This document shows positions 1-8,622 of a DNA stretch of 64,000 nt, one piece after another (position 1 is the stretch's first letter; the number at the start of each line of letters is the position of its first letter). The notes under the pieces are model-generated. The model had not been told where the DNA came from. It saw only the letters and a list, made by a program, of their open reading frames with translations, and ran no database searches. The position numbers and the translations under genes are program-made. The stretch comes from Psychrobacter sp. P11F6 (GTDB lineage: Bacteria > Pseudomonadota > Gammaproteobacteria > Pseudomonadales > Moraxellaceae), in the NCBI RefSeq assembly GCF_001435295.1, contig NZ_CM003594.1, positions 1,612,001-1,676,000 on the forward strand, in the 5' to 3' direction.

Positions 1-1205
1 CCAAAGATACCTTTGGTTTTTGGCGTCAGCGTAAATTAAATACAGAATCTAACGTACAGTTCGGTGAAGGCGGAGCGGGTACTTTTTCCGACGGCAAACT
101 ATATAGCCAAGTGAAAGATCCAAATCATTATGGCCGTAAAGTCATGACTGAGTTTGTAAAAGCTGGCGCACCAGAGGAAATTTTATTTGTCAGTAAACCG
201 CACATAGGTACTTATAAGTTAGTCACTATGGTAGAAAAAATGCGTGCCGAGATCATAAAACTCGGTGGTGAAGTCCGTTTTGCTACTCGCGTAGACGACT
301 TACATATAACTGACTCAAAAGTAACTGGCGTGACACTTAATAGTGGCGAAATCTTAAAAACTAACCATGTTATTTTTGCTGTTGGTCATAGTGCCCGTGA
401 TACCTTCCAAATGATCCATGATAAAGGCGTATATGTTGAAGCAAAACCTTTCTCGATTGGCTTTAGGATTGAACATAAACAATCAACCATAGATCAAGCA
501 CGCTTTGGTGACAATGCTGGAAACGAAATACTTGGCGCTGCGGATTACAAACTGGTTCATCATTGTAAAAATGGTCGTTCTGTTTATAGCTTCTGTATGT
601 GTCCAGGCGGAACCGTTGTTGCCGCAACATCAGAAGAAGGCCGTGTGGTCACTAACGGCATGAGCCAATATTCAAGGAACGAGCGTAACGCCAACAGTGC
701 TATTGTTGTCGGCATAGACCCAGAGCGAGATTACCCAAACCACCCTCTTGCTGGTATCGAATTACAAAGACAACTAGAAACTTTAGCGTTTGAATTGGGC
801 GGCAAAGACTACAGTGCACCAGCGCAAACCATTGGCGATTTCTTAAAAGGTAAACCAGACTCAGAATTAGGCGATGTAAAACCCTCCTACACACCGGGCA
901 TTACTTTAACTGACTTAAGCAAAGCGTTACCTGACTTTGCCGTGGATGCCATACGTGAAGCCATTCCAGCGTTTAATAAAAAAATCCAAGGATTTTCATC
1001 TGATGATGGGTTACTCACTGGCGTAGAAACCAGAACATCGTCACCCATCAGCATTAAACGCAATAAAGAATTCCAAAGCATTAACACCAAAGGCTTATTC
1101 CCTGCAGGCGAGGGCGCTGGTTACGCAGGAGGTATATTATCAGCAGGGATTGATGGCATTAAAGTGGCCGAAGCTGTAGCGAAATCGATGTTGAAGATAG
1201 AGTAA
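1..1205 (+). CDS. NAD(P)/FAD-dependent dehydrogenase, COG2509 type (5' end outside window)
   Basis: The reading frame is open from base 3, so the gene begins before the window; about 400 residues are visible. The motif GEGGAGTFSDGKL (bases 63-101) and the C-terminal GLFPAGEGAGYAGGI (from about base 1092) are hallmarks of the COG2509 family of FAD-binding dehydrogenases, related to HI0933/BaiN-like flavoproteins. The N-terminal dinucleotide-binding segment must lie upstream. The physiological substrate is unknown for most of this family. The internal ATG at 111 is not the true start, because the conserved glycine-rich motif lies before it. The gene is followed by two intrinsic terminators and stands alone. 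Family assignment is fairly sure; function is not. Confidence 0.8.
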   Translation, partial: KDTFGFWRQRKLNTESNVQFGEGGAGTFSDGKLYSQVKDPNHYGRKVMTEFVKAGAPEEILFVSKPHIGTYKLVTMVEKMRAEIIKLGGEVRFATRVDDLHITDSKVTGVTLNSGEILKTNHVIFAVGHSARDTFQMIHDKGVYVEAKPFSIGFRIEHKQSTIDQARFGDNAGNEILGAADYKLVHHCKNGRSVYSFCMCPGGTVVAATSEEGRVVTNGMSQYSRNERNANSAIVVGIDPERDYPNHPLAGIELQRQLETLAFELGGKDYSAPAQTIGDFLKGKPDSELGDVKPSYTPGITLTDLSKALPDFAVDAIREAIPAFNKKIQGFSSDDGLLTGVETRTSSPISIKRNKEFQSINTKGLFPAGEGAGYAGGILSAGIDGIKVAEAVAKSMLKIE

Positions 1206-1270
1206 GAGCGGCTGTAAATTGTAAGCAAACCCCAATATTAAAACGCTTACTTAGATAAAAATATGCGATC

Positions 1271-1317
1271 AAAAAAGCCTTTCAAGCTTTATACTTAATA
1301 GCGTGAAAGGCTTTTTT
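1271..1317 (+). terminator. Intrinsic terminator of the FAD dehydrogenase gene
   Basis: Perfect inverted repeat AAAAAAGCCTTTCA / TGAAAGGCTTTTTT with a 19-base loop and a T run. It lies 66 bases after the stop codon and could work in both directions. Confidence 0.85.
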
Positions 1318-1386
1318 GTGTTTTGCAGGTATGCTGTATGAAAATACATCGTCAGTTATGCAATGTTATGATGCGATAAGACGTTA

Positions 1387-1422
1387 AAAGACCCCACAAC
1401 TGATAGGCTGTGAGGTCTTTTG
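1387..1422. terminator. Second intrinsic terminator
   Basis: Stem AAAAGACC-CACA pairs with TGTG-GGTCTTTT with one mismatch and a short loop, ending in a T run. A second terminator in tandem suggests a transcription boundary, perhaps serving a lost gene on the other side. Confidence 0.7.
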
Positions 1423-1424
1423 AT

Positions 1425-2272
1425 TACTTTTGACAATGTTTGATGGTGCGCCCACCAGAATTCAAATTAATACGTTAAGTTAATGATAAATAATGCTTTT
1501 ATAAGTTCGGAAAATAAAAATACCGTAAATAATACCGTAATTGACTAAAATGATAGTGTAAATGCTACTTTTTTCAAATTGTCTGACCTCCGCTATCAAA
1601 TCCGTACAGTTAAATCTGGGGTATTTTAATTACGCAGGTTGATGATAAAAGTCAGACCATACCTTGCTTGGTGATCTATAGACCAAACTTTTTTTAATAC
1701 TAATCACACTATGAGCATAGTTTTTGTCTTGCATCAGGGCGAAACAGTGCGTCGCTTTATCCTCTAATACCCCTCGTTCCTCTTCGAACATTATAAATTG
1801 GCGTTTATTCTTTTCCGATATGGCTATCTTCTTGACAGCCTTGGCTTTAAATTTGTCATTTTGTGTTCTGGTTTTTTTGTCATGACAAACTTCGGTTAAT
1901 ACGCTTAGTTTAGCAATTTTAATTGTAAAGATTCTTCAGCATAGCTCAAACAGCATCTTTTCATACAACACACTGATGACGTTTGGGTGCTTTCACATAT
2001 ATTCTTTTTTTTAATCTCTAATTACAAGTTAAATTGTAATTTTAATCAATCAGTTTCTTATAAAATGAACTTTATAGATATTAGCTGTGCTTATATATGC
2101 TATTAATTTATAACGTTTGACTGTAACTTTTCAGCAACATATATTAGAGAGAAACAAGTAAAACCTATTAATTATAGCTATATCCCATAGGTTGTAGCCA
2201 GATATACTTTAGTAAGTGTATTAGGATTTTTAATATAATTTTAAGTAATTTAGAAACAAGGAAACGTTCAAA
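1425..2272. other. Gene-poor spacer with a tRNA-3'-end-like segment
   Basis: No convincing gene is present. Bases 1444-1457 (TGGTGCGCCCACCA) look like a tRNA acceptor end with CCA, but no tRNA cloverleaf surrounds them on either strand. A short direct repeat ATACCGTAA occurs twice around 1520-1540. On the minus strand a frame is open from about 1935 down to a stop at 1630-1632 (see the separate entry). Bases 1940-2272 are very AT-rich and end in the ribosome-binding site of the next gene (AAGGAAA, about nine bases before the ATG at 2273). The whole stretch could be a degraded integration site. Confidence 0.45.
1630..1791 (-). CDS. Possible small or broken ORF, 53 residues, unknown
   Basis: The frame reads from ATG at 1791 to TAA at 1632. 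The same frame is open further upstream to about 1935 without an ATG. The peptide is charged and protein-like (it includes MFEEERGVLEDKATHC and VYRSPSKVWSDFYHQPA) but I do not recognise it. No good ribosome-binding site is seen. It could be the C-terminal remnant of a longer lost gene rather than an active one. Low confidence. Confidence 0.25.
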   Translation of the reverse strand: MFEEERGVLEDKATHCFALMQDKNYAHSVISIKKSLVYRSPSKVWSDFYHQPA

Positions 2273-3334
2273 ATGAAAATTTATAACCACGAAAATCAAA
2301 TGCTTCATCATCCGAAAAGCTATTTTTCTCGAGGGAAAATGCGTCAGCCGCAAGAAAAGCCTGAGCGTTTGACTGAGCTTTTAAAAGCACCAGAAGCTCT
2401 AAACTTGAAAATCACGATGGCTAAAGAGATAGGTATCGCCCCGATTTTAGCAGTGCACGACTTGGGGTACGTGAATTTTTTGAAGAACGCTTATAGTGAG
2501 TGGATAGCGGTAGACGAAGATATGGGTGAAGAGGTCCAGACTACTATCTACATGCCAAATAATAATGATGGCTTAGGTATTTTGGCAAAAGCCGCCAAAT
2601 ATCAAGCGGATGGTAGTGCCCCTATCGGTGAACATTCGTGGGATTCTATTTACTGGTCAGCTCAAACGGCTCTCAACGCGGCTGATTGCTTATTGAATGA
2701 TGCAGATCATCAAAACTCTAATGAGAATAAGGTACAAATATGTCTAACTAGACCTGCAGGGCATCATGCTCGCAAGAGCGCGGCAGGTGGTTTTTGTTAT
2801 CTAAATAATGCTGCCATCATCGCTGAACATCTTCGTCAGAAATTTCAAAAAATTGCCATTATAGATACGGATATGCATCACGGTCAGGGCATTCAGGAAT
2901 TATTCTACGACCGTAGTGATGTGTTATATACGTCTGTACATGGCAGTCCTATTAATTTTTATCCAGTAGTCGCAGGTCATGAGCACGAACGAGGTGTAGG
3001 GGCGGGCTATGGATATAACATCAATTTTCCAATGCCACATGGCACAGATGAATCCGGATTTTTTCATTACGTCGATCAATCAATCGACGCTCTAAAACTC
3101 TTTGACCCAGACGTTATTGTTCATGTTTTAGGGTTTGATGTTTATAAAGATGATCCACAAGCCAAATGTCATGTTAGCACTGAAGGCTTCAAAATTTTGG
3201 CAGAGAAAATCCAAGCAATAAACAAACCGGTCATTGTGCTGGTCGAAGGAGGGTATTGTATAGAAAAGCTCAATGAAAACTTACAAGCTTTCCTCTCTGG
3301 GTTTACTGCGGAAAAAATCATTAATAATGACTAG
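2273..3334 (+). CDS. Histone deacetylase-superfamily amidohydrolase (acetylpolyamine amidohydrolase-like)
   Basis: A 353-residue protein of the zinc-dependent arginase/deacetylase fold, which removes acetyl or other acyl groups from amines. The catalytic set is visible: RPAGHHA with the paired histidines near residues 163-164, IDTDMHHGQG with the zinc ligands near 198-202, GFDVYKDDP with a third ligand, and EGGY near 325 carrying the transition-state tyrosine. Length fits bacterial acetylpolyamine amidohydrolases (about 340). Start ATG has AAGGAAA upstream. It is the first gene of a catabolic cluster with an M20 amidase, a sodium symporter and a ThDP enzyme, which suggests it deacylates an imported nutrient rather than a protein. 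The exact substrate is unknown. Confidence 0.85.
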   Translation: MKIYNHENQMLHHPKSYFSRGKMRQPQEKPERLTELLKAPEALNLKITMAKEIGIAPILAVHDLGYVNFLKNAYSEWIAVDEDMGEEVQTTIYMPNNNDGLGILAKAAKYQADGSAPIGEHSWDSIYWSAQTALNAADCLLNDADHQNSNENKVQICLTRPAGHHARKSAAGGFCYLNNAAIIAEHLRQKFQKIAIIDTDMHHGQGIQELFYDRSDVLYTSVHGSPINFYPVVAGHEHERGVGAGYGYNINFPMPHGTDESGFFHYVDQSIDALKLFDPDVIVHVLGFDVYKDDPQAKCHVSTEGFKILAEKIQAINKPVIVLVEGGYCIEKLNENLQAFLSGFTAEKIINND

Positions 3335-3402
3335 TTGTAGTCAGTGATTGATTGTTTATTGAGCTATCTAACGAAATTAGAATCTATGAAGGTCGTACTA
3401 AA

Positions 3403-4650
3403 ATGATAAAAAATGCTGAGATCATTGGCAACGAGACTCGCTTATGGGCATCTTTGATGGATATGGCGAAGGTTGGTCCAGGTATTGCTGGTGGTAGTAA
3501 TAGACAGGCACTAACAGACGAAGATAGTGAAGGCCGCACCCTTTTCAAAAATTGGTGTAAAACTGAGAATATGGTCGTAAAAATTGATGAACTTGGTTCT
3601 ATGTTTGCCTTTAGAGAGGGTACTGATCCAAATGCACTGCCCGTCATGATAGGTTCTCATCTCGATACGCAACCTACTGGCGGTAGATATGATGGTATTT
3701 TAGGCGTTTTAGCTGGGTTAGAAGTTTTGCGCTCACTTAATGAGCATAACATTAAAACTAAGCATCCAATTGTAGTCGCAAACTGGACAAATGAAGAAGG
3801 TTCACGTTTTGCACCATCCATGATTGCATCAGGCGTCTATGCGGGTAAATATGATCTCGAATACGCATACAATTGTACAGATCCAGACGGCATTAGTATA
3901 AAAGATGAGTTAATACGTACAGGTTGGCTGGGCAATATGCCCGTAGGGAAGCCGGAGATACATGCTTATTATGAATATCATATTGAACAAGGTCCCATCT
4001 TAGAGGCAGAAGATAAGTTGATAGGGGTTGTGACGCATGGTCAAGGTCTGGCTGCTCTTGAAGTGACGTTGACAGGTAAGGCTGCACATACTGGCTCGAC
4101 ACCCATGACAATGAGGTCAAACGCTTCCTTGGCAATGGCTAAAATAATTCATGTTACCCATGATTTGGTCATGGACAATCAACCTAATACCGCAGTTTCA
4201 GTTGGTAAGATTGACGTTTCTCCAAACTCTCGCAATGTCCTTCCAAGTAAAGTGGTATTTACTATAGATATCAGGGCAGCTTCGCAAAATAAATTCGATA
4301 AGCTATGTAATCAGATAGAAGCTAGGGTGCATCAAATATCATCAGAGTTTGATGTGGGCTGTTCAATAGAGGTAGTAGGGCACAAAGATCCTGTAGCCTT
4401 TGACCTTAAACTAGTGAAGATAATTCGTGATGCAACTAGTAAGTTAGGTTACTCGAATACTGATATTTGCTCTGGTGCTGGACATGATGCCTTTTGGATA
4501 GCAGATGTAGCGCCTTCTGCAATGATTATGTGCCCTTGCGTGGATGGTATATCGCACAATGAAGATGAAGAGATTTCCTCTGAATGGGCGATCGCAGGCA
4601 CTAATGTGTTGTTACATGCGGTATTAGAAACAGCGATCATAGAAAACTGA
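3403..4650 (+). CDS. M20-family Zn-dependent amidase/N-carbamoyl-L-amino acid hydrolase
   Basis: A 415-residue cytosolic metallohydrolase of the allantoate amidohydrolase / beta-ureidopropionase / L-carbamoylase group, which cleaves N-carbamoyl or related amide bonds. Metal-binding motifs are intact: GSHLDTQPTGGRYDG (from residue 84), NEEG (130-133), EYHIEQGP with H193, and CVDGISHNEDE with H385. The dimerisation/lid domain lies between, including GKAAHTGSTPM. I chose the ATG at 3403; an in-frame TTG at 3352 would add 17 residues without family support. It follows the deacetylase by 68 bases and is likely co-transcribed. The substrate cannot be told from sequence. Confidence 0.85.
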   Translation: MIKNAEIIGNETRLWASLMDMAKVGPGIAGGSNRQALTDEDSEGRTLFKNWCKTENMVVKIDELGSMFAFREGTDPNALPVMIGSHLDTQPTGGRYDGILGVLAGLEVLRSLNEHNIKTKHPIVVANWTNEEGSRFAPSMIASGVYAGKYDLEYAYNCTDPDGISIKDELIRTGWLGNMPVGKPEIHAYYEYHIEQGPILEAEDKLIGVVTHGQGLAALEVTLTGKAAHTGSTPMTMRSNASLAMAKIIHVTHDLVMDNQPNTAVSVGKIDVSPNSRNVLPSKVVFTIDIRAASQNKFDKLCNQIEARVHQISSEFDVGCSIEVVGHKDPVAFDLKLVKIIRDATSKLGYSNTDICSGAGHDAFWIADVAPSAMIMCPCVDGISHNEDEEISSEWAIAGTNVLLHAVLETAIIEN

Positions 4651-4960
4651 TAGGTACCATGGGCAAGGCATTCAATAGGTATTTCATGATCGTAAAGTAT
4701 AGAGGTGCTCTATAAATCAGTAACGTTCCTACGCCCTACAGTATTCACAAAGCAAGTTTTTTTGATAATGGTTCATTGTCGATGAATGCTTGAGGGTGAG
4801 TGATATAAAAATTTATTAGAACAATTACTCGACTTAATAATATAACAAGGATGTTCAATATAAGAACCTCCCTCCATTCTGAAAGTGGTCAGTTGTTTCG
4901 GTATTGATATTGGAGTGATTGTTACTACAGGATATACAACAATCTATAGGGAATTTGATT
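4651..4960 (+). other. 310-base spacer inside the catabolic cluster
   Basis: No gene, repeat or clear terminator is seen. The stretch may hold a promoter for the symporter and ThDP enzyme genes, but no convincing -35/-10 pair stands out. It ends with AGGGAA about eight bases before the ATG at 4961. Confidence 0.4.
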
Positions 4961-6388
4961 ATGTATAGTTCAAATGAAAGTTTGATTTTAGGTTCTTTAG
5001 TAGTTATATATTTCTTATTTTTATTTGGTGTATCGTTTTATATTAATAAGAAAAGTATTAAGACATATGACGATTATAATGTTGCGGGAAGATCTGTATC
5101 GATCTTTCCTCTTATCTTAACATTTGTAGGTACTGCGGTCGGTGGTGCAACACTATTAGGTTTCATGCAGAATGGTTTTCTATATGGAATGGGGCAGCAA
5201 TGGCTAAATTTTGCGATTTTCATTTCAGGTGTGCTGATGCTGGCGTTCTTTTTAAAGAGAATTCGGGCAATTGGTGAGAAGTATCAAATGGTAACGATTG
5301 CAGACTTTACTGTTTTAAGATTTGGTGAGGGCGCTAGAATCCCTACAGTTGTAAGTGTTTTGGTTGCAAACTGTGCGTTGACAGGAATGCAGTTTGCCGC
5401 TATTGCCACAATACTTAATTTGACAATGGGACTAAATATAACCACTGGTATTTTAATTAGTTGGGTTCTACTTACATTAAAGACCTATTACGGTGGCATG
5501 AAGTCCGTGATTTGGCAAGACGCTTTTCATGGGACGATACAGACAGTCGGTATTTTTGTCTTATTTGTAGTCGTGATTTTGGCTTCTGGTGGCTTGCAAG
5601 AAGTATCTAAACAAGCCGCACTTGCTAACCAAAGTGAGTTTTTAAGTATACTCGGTATTTCGCCTTCTGAGGTGTTTGTTTATCTATTAACTATTGGTGC
5701 CTATCAGTTCCTTAGACAGGATTTGTGGCAAAGATTTTGGGCTGCTGGCAGCGCTAAAATAGCTAGAAATGGCTATTGGATAGCTATTGTTTTAGGTGCT
5801 TTGACCGCTTTTATGGTTATTGCTGTCGGTGTTATGGCCCGCTTTGGGTTGAACCTAGGGGAAATCGATTCTAGTCTTACTTATTACATAGTAATTGGAG
5901 ACGTATTTAGTTTTCCAATGATTGCAGTGATGATTATTGCCCTACTTGCAACTGTTATATCAACAGCCGACTCTTTCTGTATGGCAGGTGCCTCTTCAAT
6001 TATAAACGATATCATTAAACCAAGATTACAGGAGAGCACGGATCTTGATAGTCGCTTATTAAAGTATAGTCGCCTTTCAGTTCTGATAGTTTCGATCTTT
6101 TCTTTATTACTAGCGTTATCTATCCCGAAATTAGTTGGTTTATGGGTGACAGGTGCAGCTATGTTAGTGTCAAGTTTATTAGCACCAGTCATTGCTGGCT
6201 TATTCTGGAAAAAGGCGACTCGATTAGGTGGCATAGTTGCCATGTGGGTTGGGTTAATCGTCGCAGTAACTTGGCAAATACTTGGACATCCATTTGGTTT
6301 GCATCCGATATTTATTGGTTTCCCAATCTCAGTCTTATTGGTTATTGTTGTTTCGTTAATGACTAGTGATAACAGTAGTAATATTTAG
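4961..6388 (+). CDS. Sodium:solute symporter (SSS family)
   Basis: A 475-residue inner-membrane protein with about 13 hydrophobic helices, typical of the SSS family (PutP/PanF/SglT type). Family features include YDDYNVAGRSV near the N-terminus, TFVGTAVGGATLLG in the first unwound helix, and LLATVISTADSFCMAGAS, the sodium-site helix with the conserved serine/threonine pair. The ATG at 4961 is preferred over an in-frame TTG at 4919 because it has AGGGAA upstream and begins just before the first membrane helix. Its place between the amidase and the ThDP enzyme suggests that it imports the substrate of this cluster. Confidence 0.88.
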   Translation: MYSSNESLILGSLVVIYFLFLFGVSFYINKKSIKTYDDYNVAGRSVSIFPLILTFVGTAVGGATLLGFMQNGFLYGMGQQWLNFAIFISGVLMLAFFLKRIRAIGEKYQMVTIADFTVLRFGEGARIPTVVSVLVANCALTGMQFAAIATILNLTMGLNITTGILISWVLLTLKTYYGGMKSVIWQDAFHGTIQTVGIFVLFVVVILASGGLQEVSKQAALANQSEFLSILGISPSEVFVYLLTIGAYQFLRQDLWQRFWAAGSAKIARNGYWIAIVLGALTAFMVIAVGVMARFGLNLGEIDSSLTYYIVIGDVFSFPMIAVMIIALLATVISTADSFCMAGASSIINDIIKPRLQESTDLDSRLLKYSRLSVLIVSIFSLLLALSIPKLVGLWVTGAAMLVSSLLAPVIAGLFWKKATRLGGIVAMWVGLIVAVTWQILGHPFGLHPIFIGFPISVLLVIVVSLMTSDNSSNI

Positions 6389-6562
6389 TAACTAATAAAT
6401 TATTTACTCAATTAGTGTTTAATAATCAGAAGCAATAACTAGTACTTAGAGTGATTGTCCTATGATTATTCCAATAAGGGAGCTCATAGAATAGCTGGAC
6501 AATTCATAATTTAAATAATGACGTTATGGCTAACACTATTTGAAGTAATTTGGGGGCAAAAA

Positions 6563-8230
6563 ATGAGTGATTTAAAACATGGCGGCCAAGCCATTGTGAA
6601 TAGCCTTAAACAACACGGAGTAAATCGAGCTTTTATAGTGCCGGGTGAAAGTTATTTAGCAGTACTTGATGGCCTTTATAACTCTGATATTCAAACCGTT
6701 GTTTGTCGTCACGAAGCTGCGTGTACTTATATGGCTGATGCACATGGTAAATTTACGGGTAAACCTGGTGTTGCCATGGTGACCCGTGGTCCAGGCGCTG
6801 CGCAAGCTTATACTGGAATTCATACGGCTTGGCAAGATGGTGTGCCGCTGATACTATTTGTCGGACTTATACCGGTTGCTGATAGGCAGCGTGAGTCATT
6901 CCAAGAGTTTGATCCGATACAGTGGTTCGGTAGTCAATGTAAACGAGTCTTCATTCTTGACGAAGTCTCTAGGGCATCAGAAGTTGTTGCCAAAGCATTT
7001 CATGCTGCTTTAGAGGGTCGACCAGGACCTGTTGTAGTTGGATTACCTGAAGATATTATTCGACAGCCATTTGAGGGTCAAAATTACCCTGTTATTCCTG
7101 TTGCTCAAGGCGCAGTGACACAATTAGAGCTACAATCGTTAATTGATTCACTATCTGCGGCCAAAAAACCTTTAATCTTCGTTGGTGGTCAAAACTGGGA
7201 CGTTCAAACTTGTCAAAAGTTAACCAAGTTTGCCGAAGACAACGCTATTCCTGTTATTCATGATTGGCGTGCCTCAGATAGAGTGGCTTTTGAATCTCCT
7301 GCCCATGCAGGGTACCTAGGTTATGGGCGCTCGGAGGACTGTGCTGCATTGATTGAAGACGCCGATATAGTGCTGACGATAGGTACTGTATTAGGGGACG
7401 TTGCTAGTGATGGGTATACATTGCGCCAGTCCTTTGACAAGCCTAATTATATTGTTAATCTAGATACAAGCTTGCGCGGTCATAGTGGTTCAGTGACTGA
7501 GCATATTGTTGCTAGTCCTATTAGCTTTATTAAAGCAATTAGCCAAGCGTCGCTGGCAAGCTCAGCTTCTCGGAAAGCTTGGTTTAACTATTGTCATGAG
7601 CAGCAAAGAAAAGATTGTGCTTTTCCAGAAATGCTCTTAACAACTGATAATGCTGAGCAAACAAATACTGATCAGACATACGCCAGCATGACTCAAGTTA
7701 TCAAAGCGTTGACTGAACAGTTACCTGATAATGCTGTCTACAGTTTTGGCGCTGGCAATCATTGCCTATGGGCGCAGAAGTTTTTACCAACGAATATTTT
7801 TCCAAGTCAGTTAAGTAGTAGGAATGGGGCAATGGGCTATAGTGTGCCAGCGGGTATCGCTGCTGCCTTAGAGTCTCCTGAGCGTTTATCTGTTGTTGTT
7901 ACTGGCGATGGTGAGTTTATGATGAACGAGGCAGAATTATCTACTTCGGTACGTTATAAAGCTCCTATTTTGATTATTGTTATGGATAATGGTCAATTTG
8001 GTACTATTCGTCAGCATCAAGAGGCTCATTATCCTGATCGTGTGTCAGGTACACAGCTTCAAAACCCTGATTTTGCTTTGATGGCGCAGTCTTTTGGCGC
8101 TCATGGTATTACAGTAAATAATAATGAGCGAGTCGAAGAGCAAGTGGCAGAGGCTATGCGAGTTGTAAGTAAAGATCGCAAAACAGTGGTAATGCATGTG
8201 ATTACTGATCCTGCTGAGTTAAATCCTTAA
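6563..8230 (+). CDS. Acetolactate synthase-like ThDP-dependent enzyme
   Basis: A 555-residue thiamine-diphosphate enzyme with the usual three domains (Pyr, central, PP). The catalytic glutamate lies in CRHEAA (E51), and the ThDP/Mg motif runs from GDGEF (G448-D449-G450) to the asparagine at N476. The central domain carries GGQNWD. These enzymes decarboxylate or ligate 2-oxo acids or cleave C-C bonds. The retained E51 argues against glyoxylate carboligase, which lacks it. The ATG at 6563 has GGGGGC seven bases upstream and is preferred to the ATG at 6518. It is the last gene of the cluster, ending at a strong terminator. The true reaction is unknown. Confidence 0.85.
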   Translation: MSDLKHGGQAIVNSLKQHGVNRAFIVPGESYLAVLDGLYNSDIQTVVCRHEAACTYMADAHGKFTGKPGVAMVTRGPGAAQAYTGIHTAWQDGVPLILFVGLIPVADRQRESFQEFDPIQWFGSQCKRVFILDEVSRASEVVAKAFHAALEGRPGPVVVGLPEDIIRQPFEGQNYPVIPVAQGAVTQLELQSLIDSLSAAKKPLIFVGGQNWDVQTCQKLTKFAEDNAIPVIHDWRASDRVAFESPAHAGYLGYGRSEDCAALIEDADIVLTIGTVLGDVASDGYTLRQSFDKPNYIVNLDTSLRGHSGSVTEHIVASPISFIKAISQASLASSASRKAWFNYCHEQQRKDCAFPEMLLTTDNAEQTNTDQTYASMTQVIKALTEQLPDNAVYSFGAGNHCLWAQKFLPTNIFPSQLSSRNGAMGYSVPAGIAAALESPERLSVVVTGDGEFMMNEAELSTSVRYKAPILIIVMDNGQFGTIRQHQEAHYPDRVSGTQLQNPDFALMAQSFGAHGITVNNNERVEEQVAEAMRVVSKDRKTVVMHVITDPAELNP

Positions 8231-8323
8231 TAATTTTATTAATTGGATAATTATTTCAAAATAATTGTTTATGGCTAGTTGTTAATTTATAAAGGCAAGC
8301 TGGTAAAACTGTTCAATTCTTTC

Positions 8324-8360
8324 AAAAAGAAGCTTAACATCAAGTGTTAGGCTTCTTTTT
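8324..8360 (+). terminator. Terminator after the ThDP enzyme gene
   Basis: Stem AAAAAGAAGC-TAACA / TGTTA-GCTTCTTTTT with one mismatch and a five-base loop, ending in TTTTT. It closes the 2273-8230 cluster. Confidence 0.85.
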
Positions 8361-8514
8361 GTGCTGCATATGATTACAGATCTTAATGAGCTAACAATTT
8401 AGGTGTTAATTAGTTTGTTATGACAAAGAGGTGTTATGACAAGACATACAATAAGTCAGCATTTATAGTGACTCACTATCTCTAGTTATATTGTATTATG
8501 GACTGATGACAATA

Positions 8515-8594
8515 ATGAGAGGAGAGTTGAGAACTTGGAGTCTAAGTACATATCGCGAAAACTAAGTCCTCCATACCTTTGGCAGACCTCTCAT
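8515..8594 (+). repeat. 80-base imperfect inverted repeat in the lysR leader
   Basis: ATGAGAGG (8515-8522) pairs perfectly with CCTCTCAT (8587-8594). An inner segment TGGAG-TCTAAGT pairs approximately with ACTAAGT-CCTCCA. The repeat ends 28 bases before the LysR ATG and could be a folded leader, a binding site or a small element relic. The rest of 8361-8622 holds nothing else I recognise. Confidence 0.4.
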
Positions 8595-8622
8595 ATTGAC
8601 TGGTTATCAATATATTTAGAAT

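Noticed and set aside
1444..1457. tRNA gene or tRNA fragment
   Set aside because: Only the acceptor-end-like 14 bases are present; no T-arm, anticodon arm or D-arm is found on either strand, so no tRNA gene is called.
6563..8230. Glyoxylate carboligase of an allantoin pathway
   Set aside because: The catalytic glutamate absent from that enzyme is present here, and no other allantoin gene is nearby.
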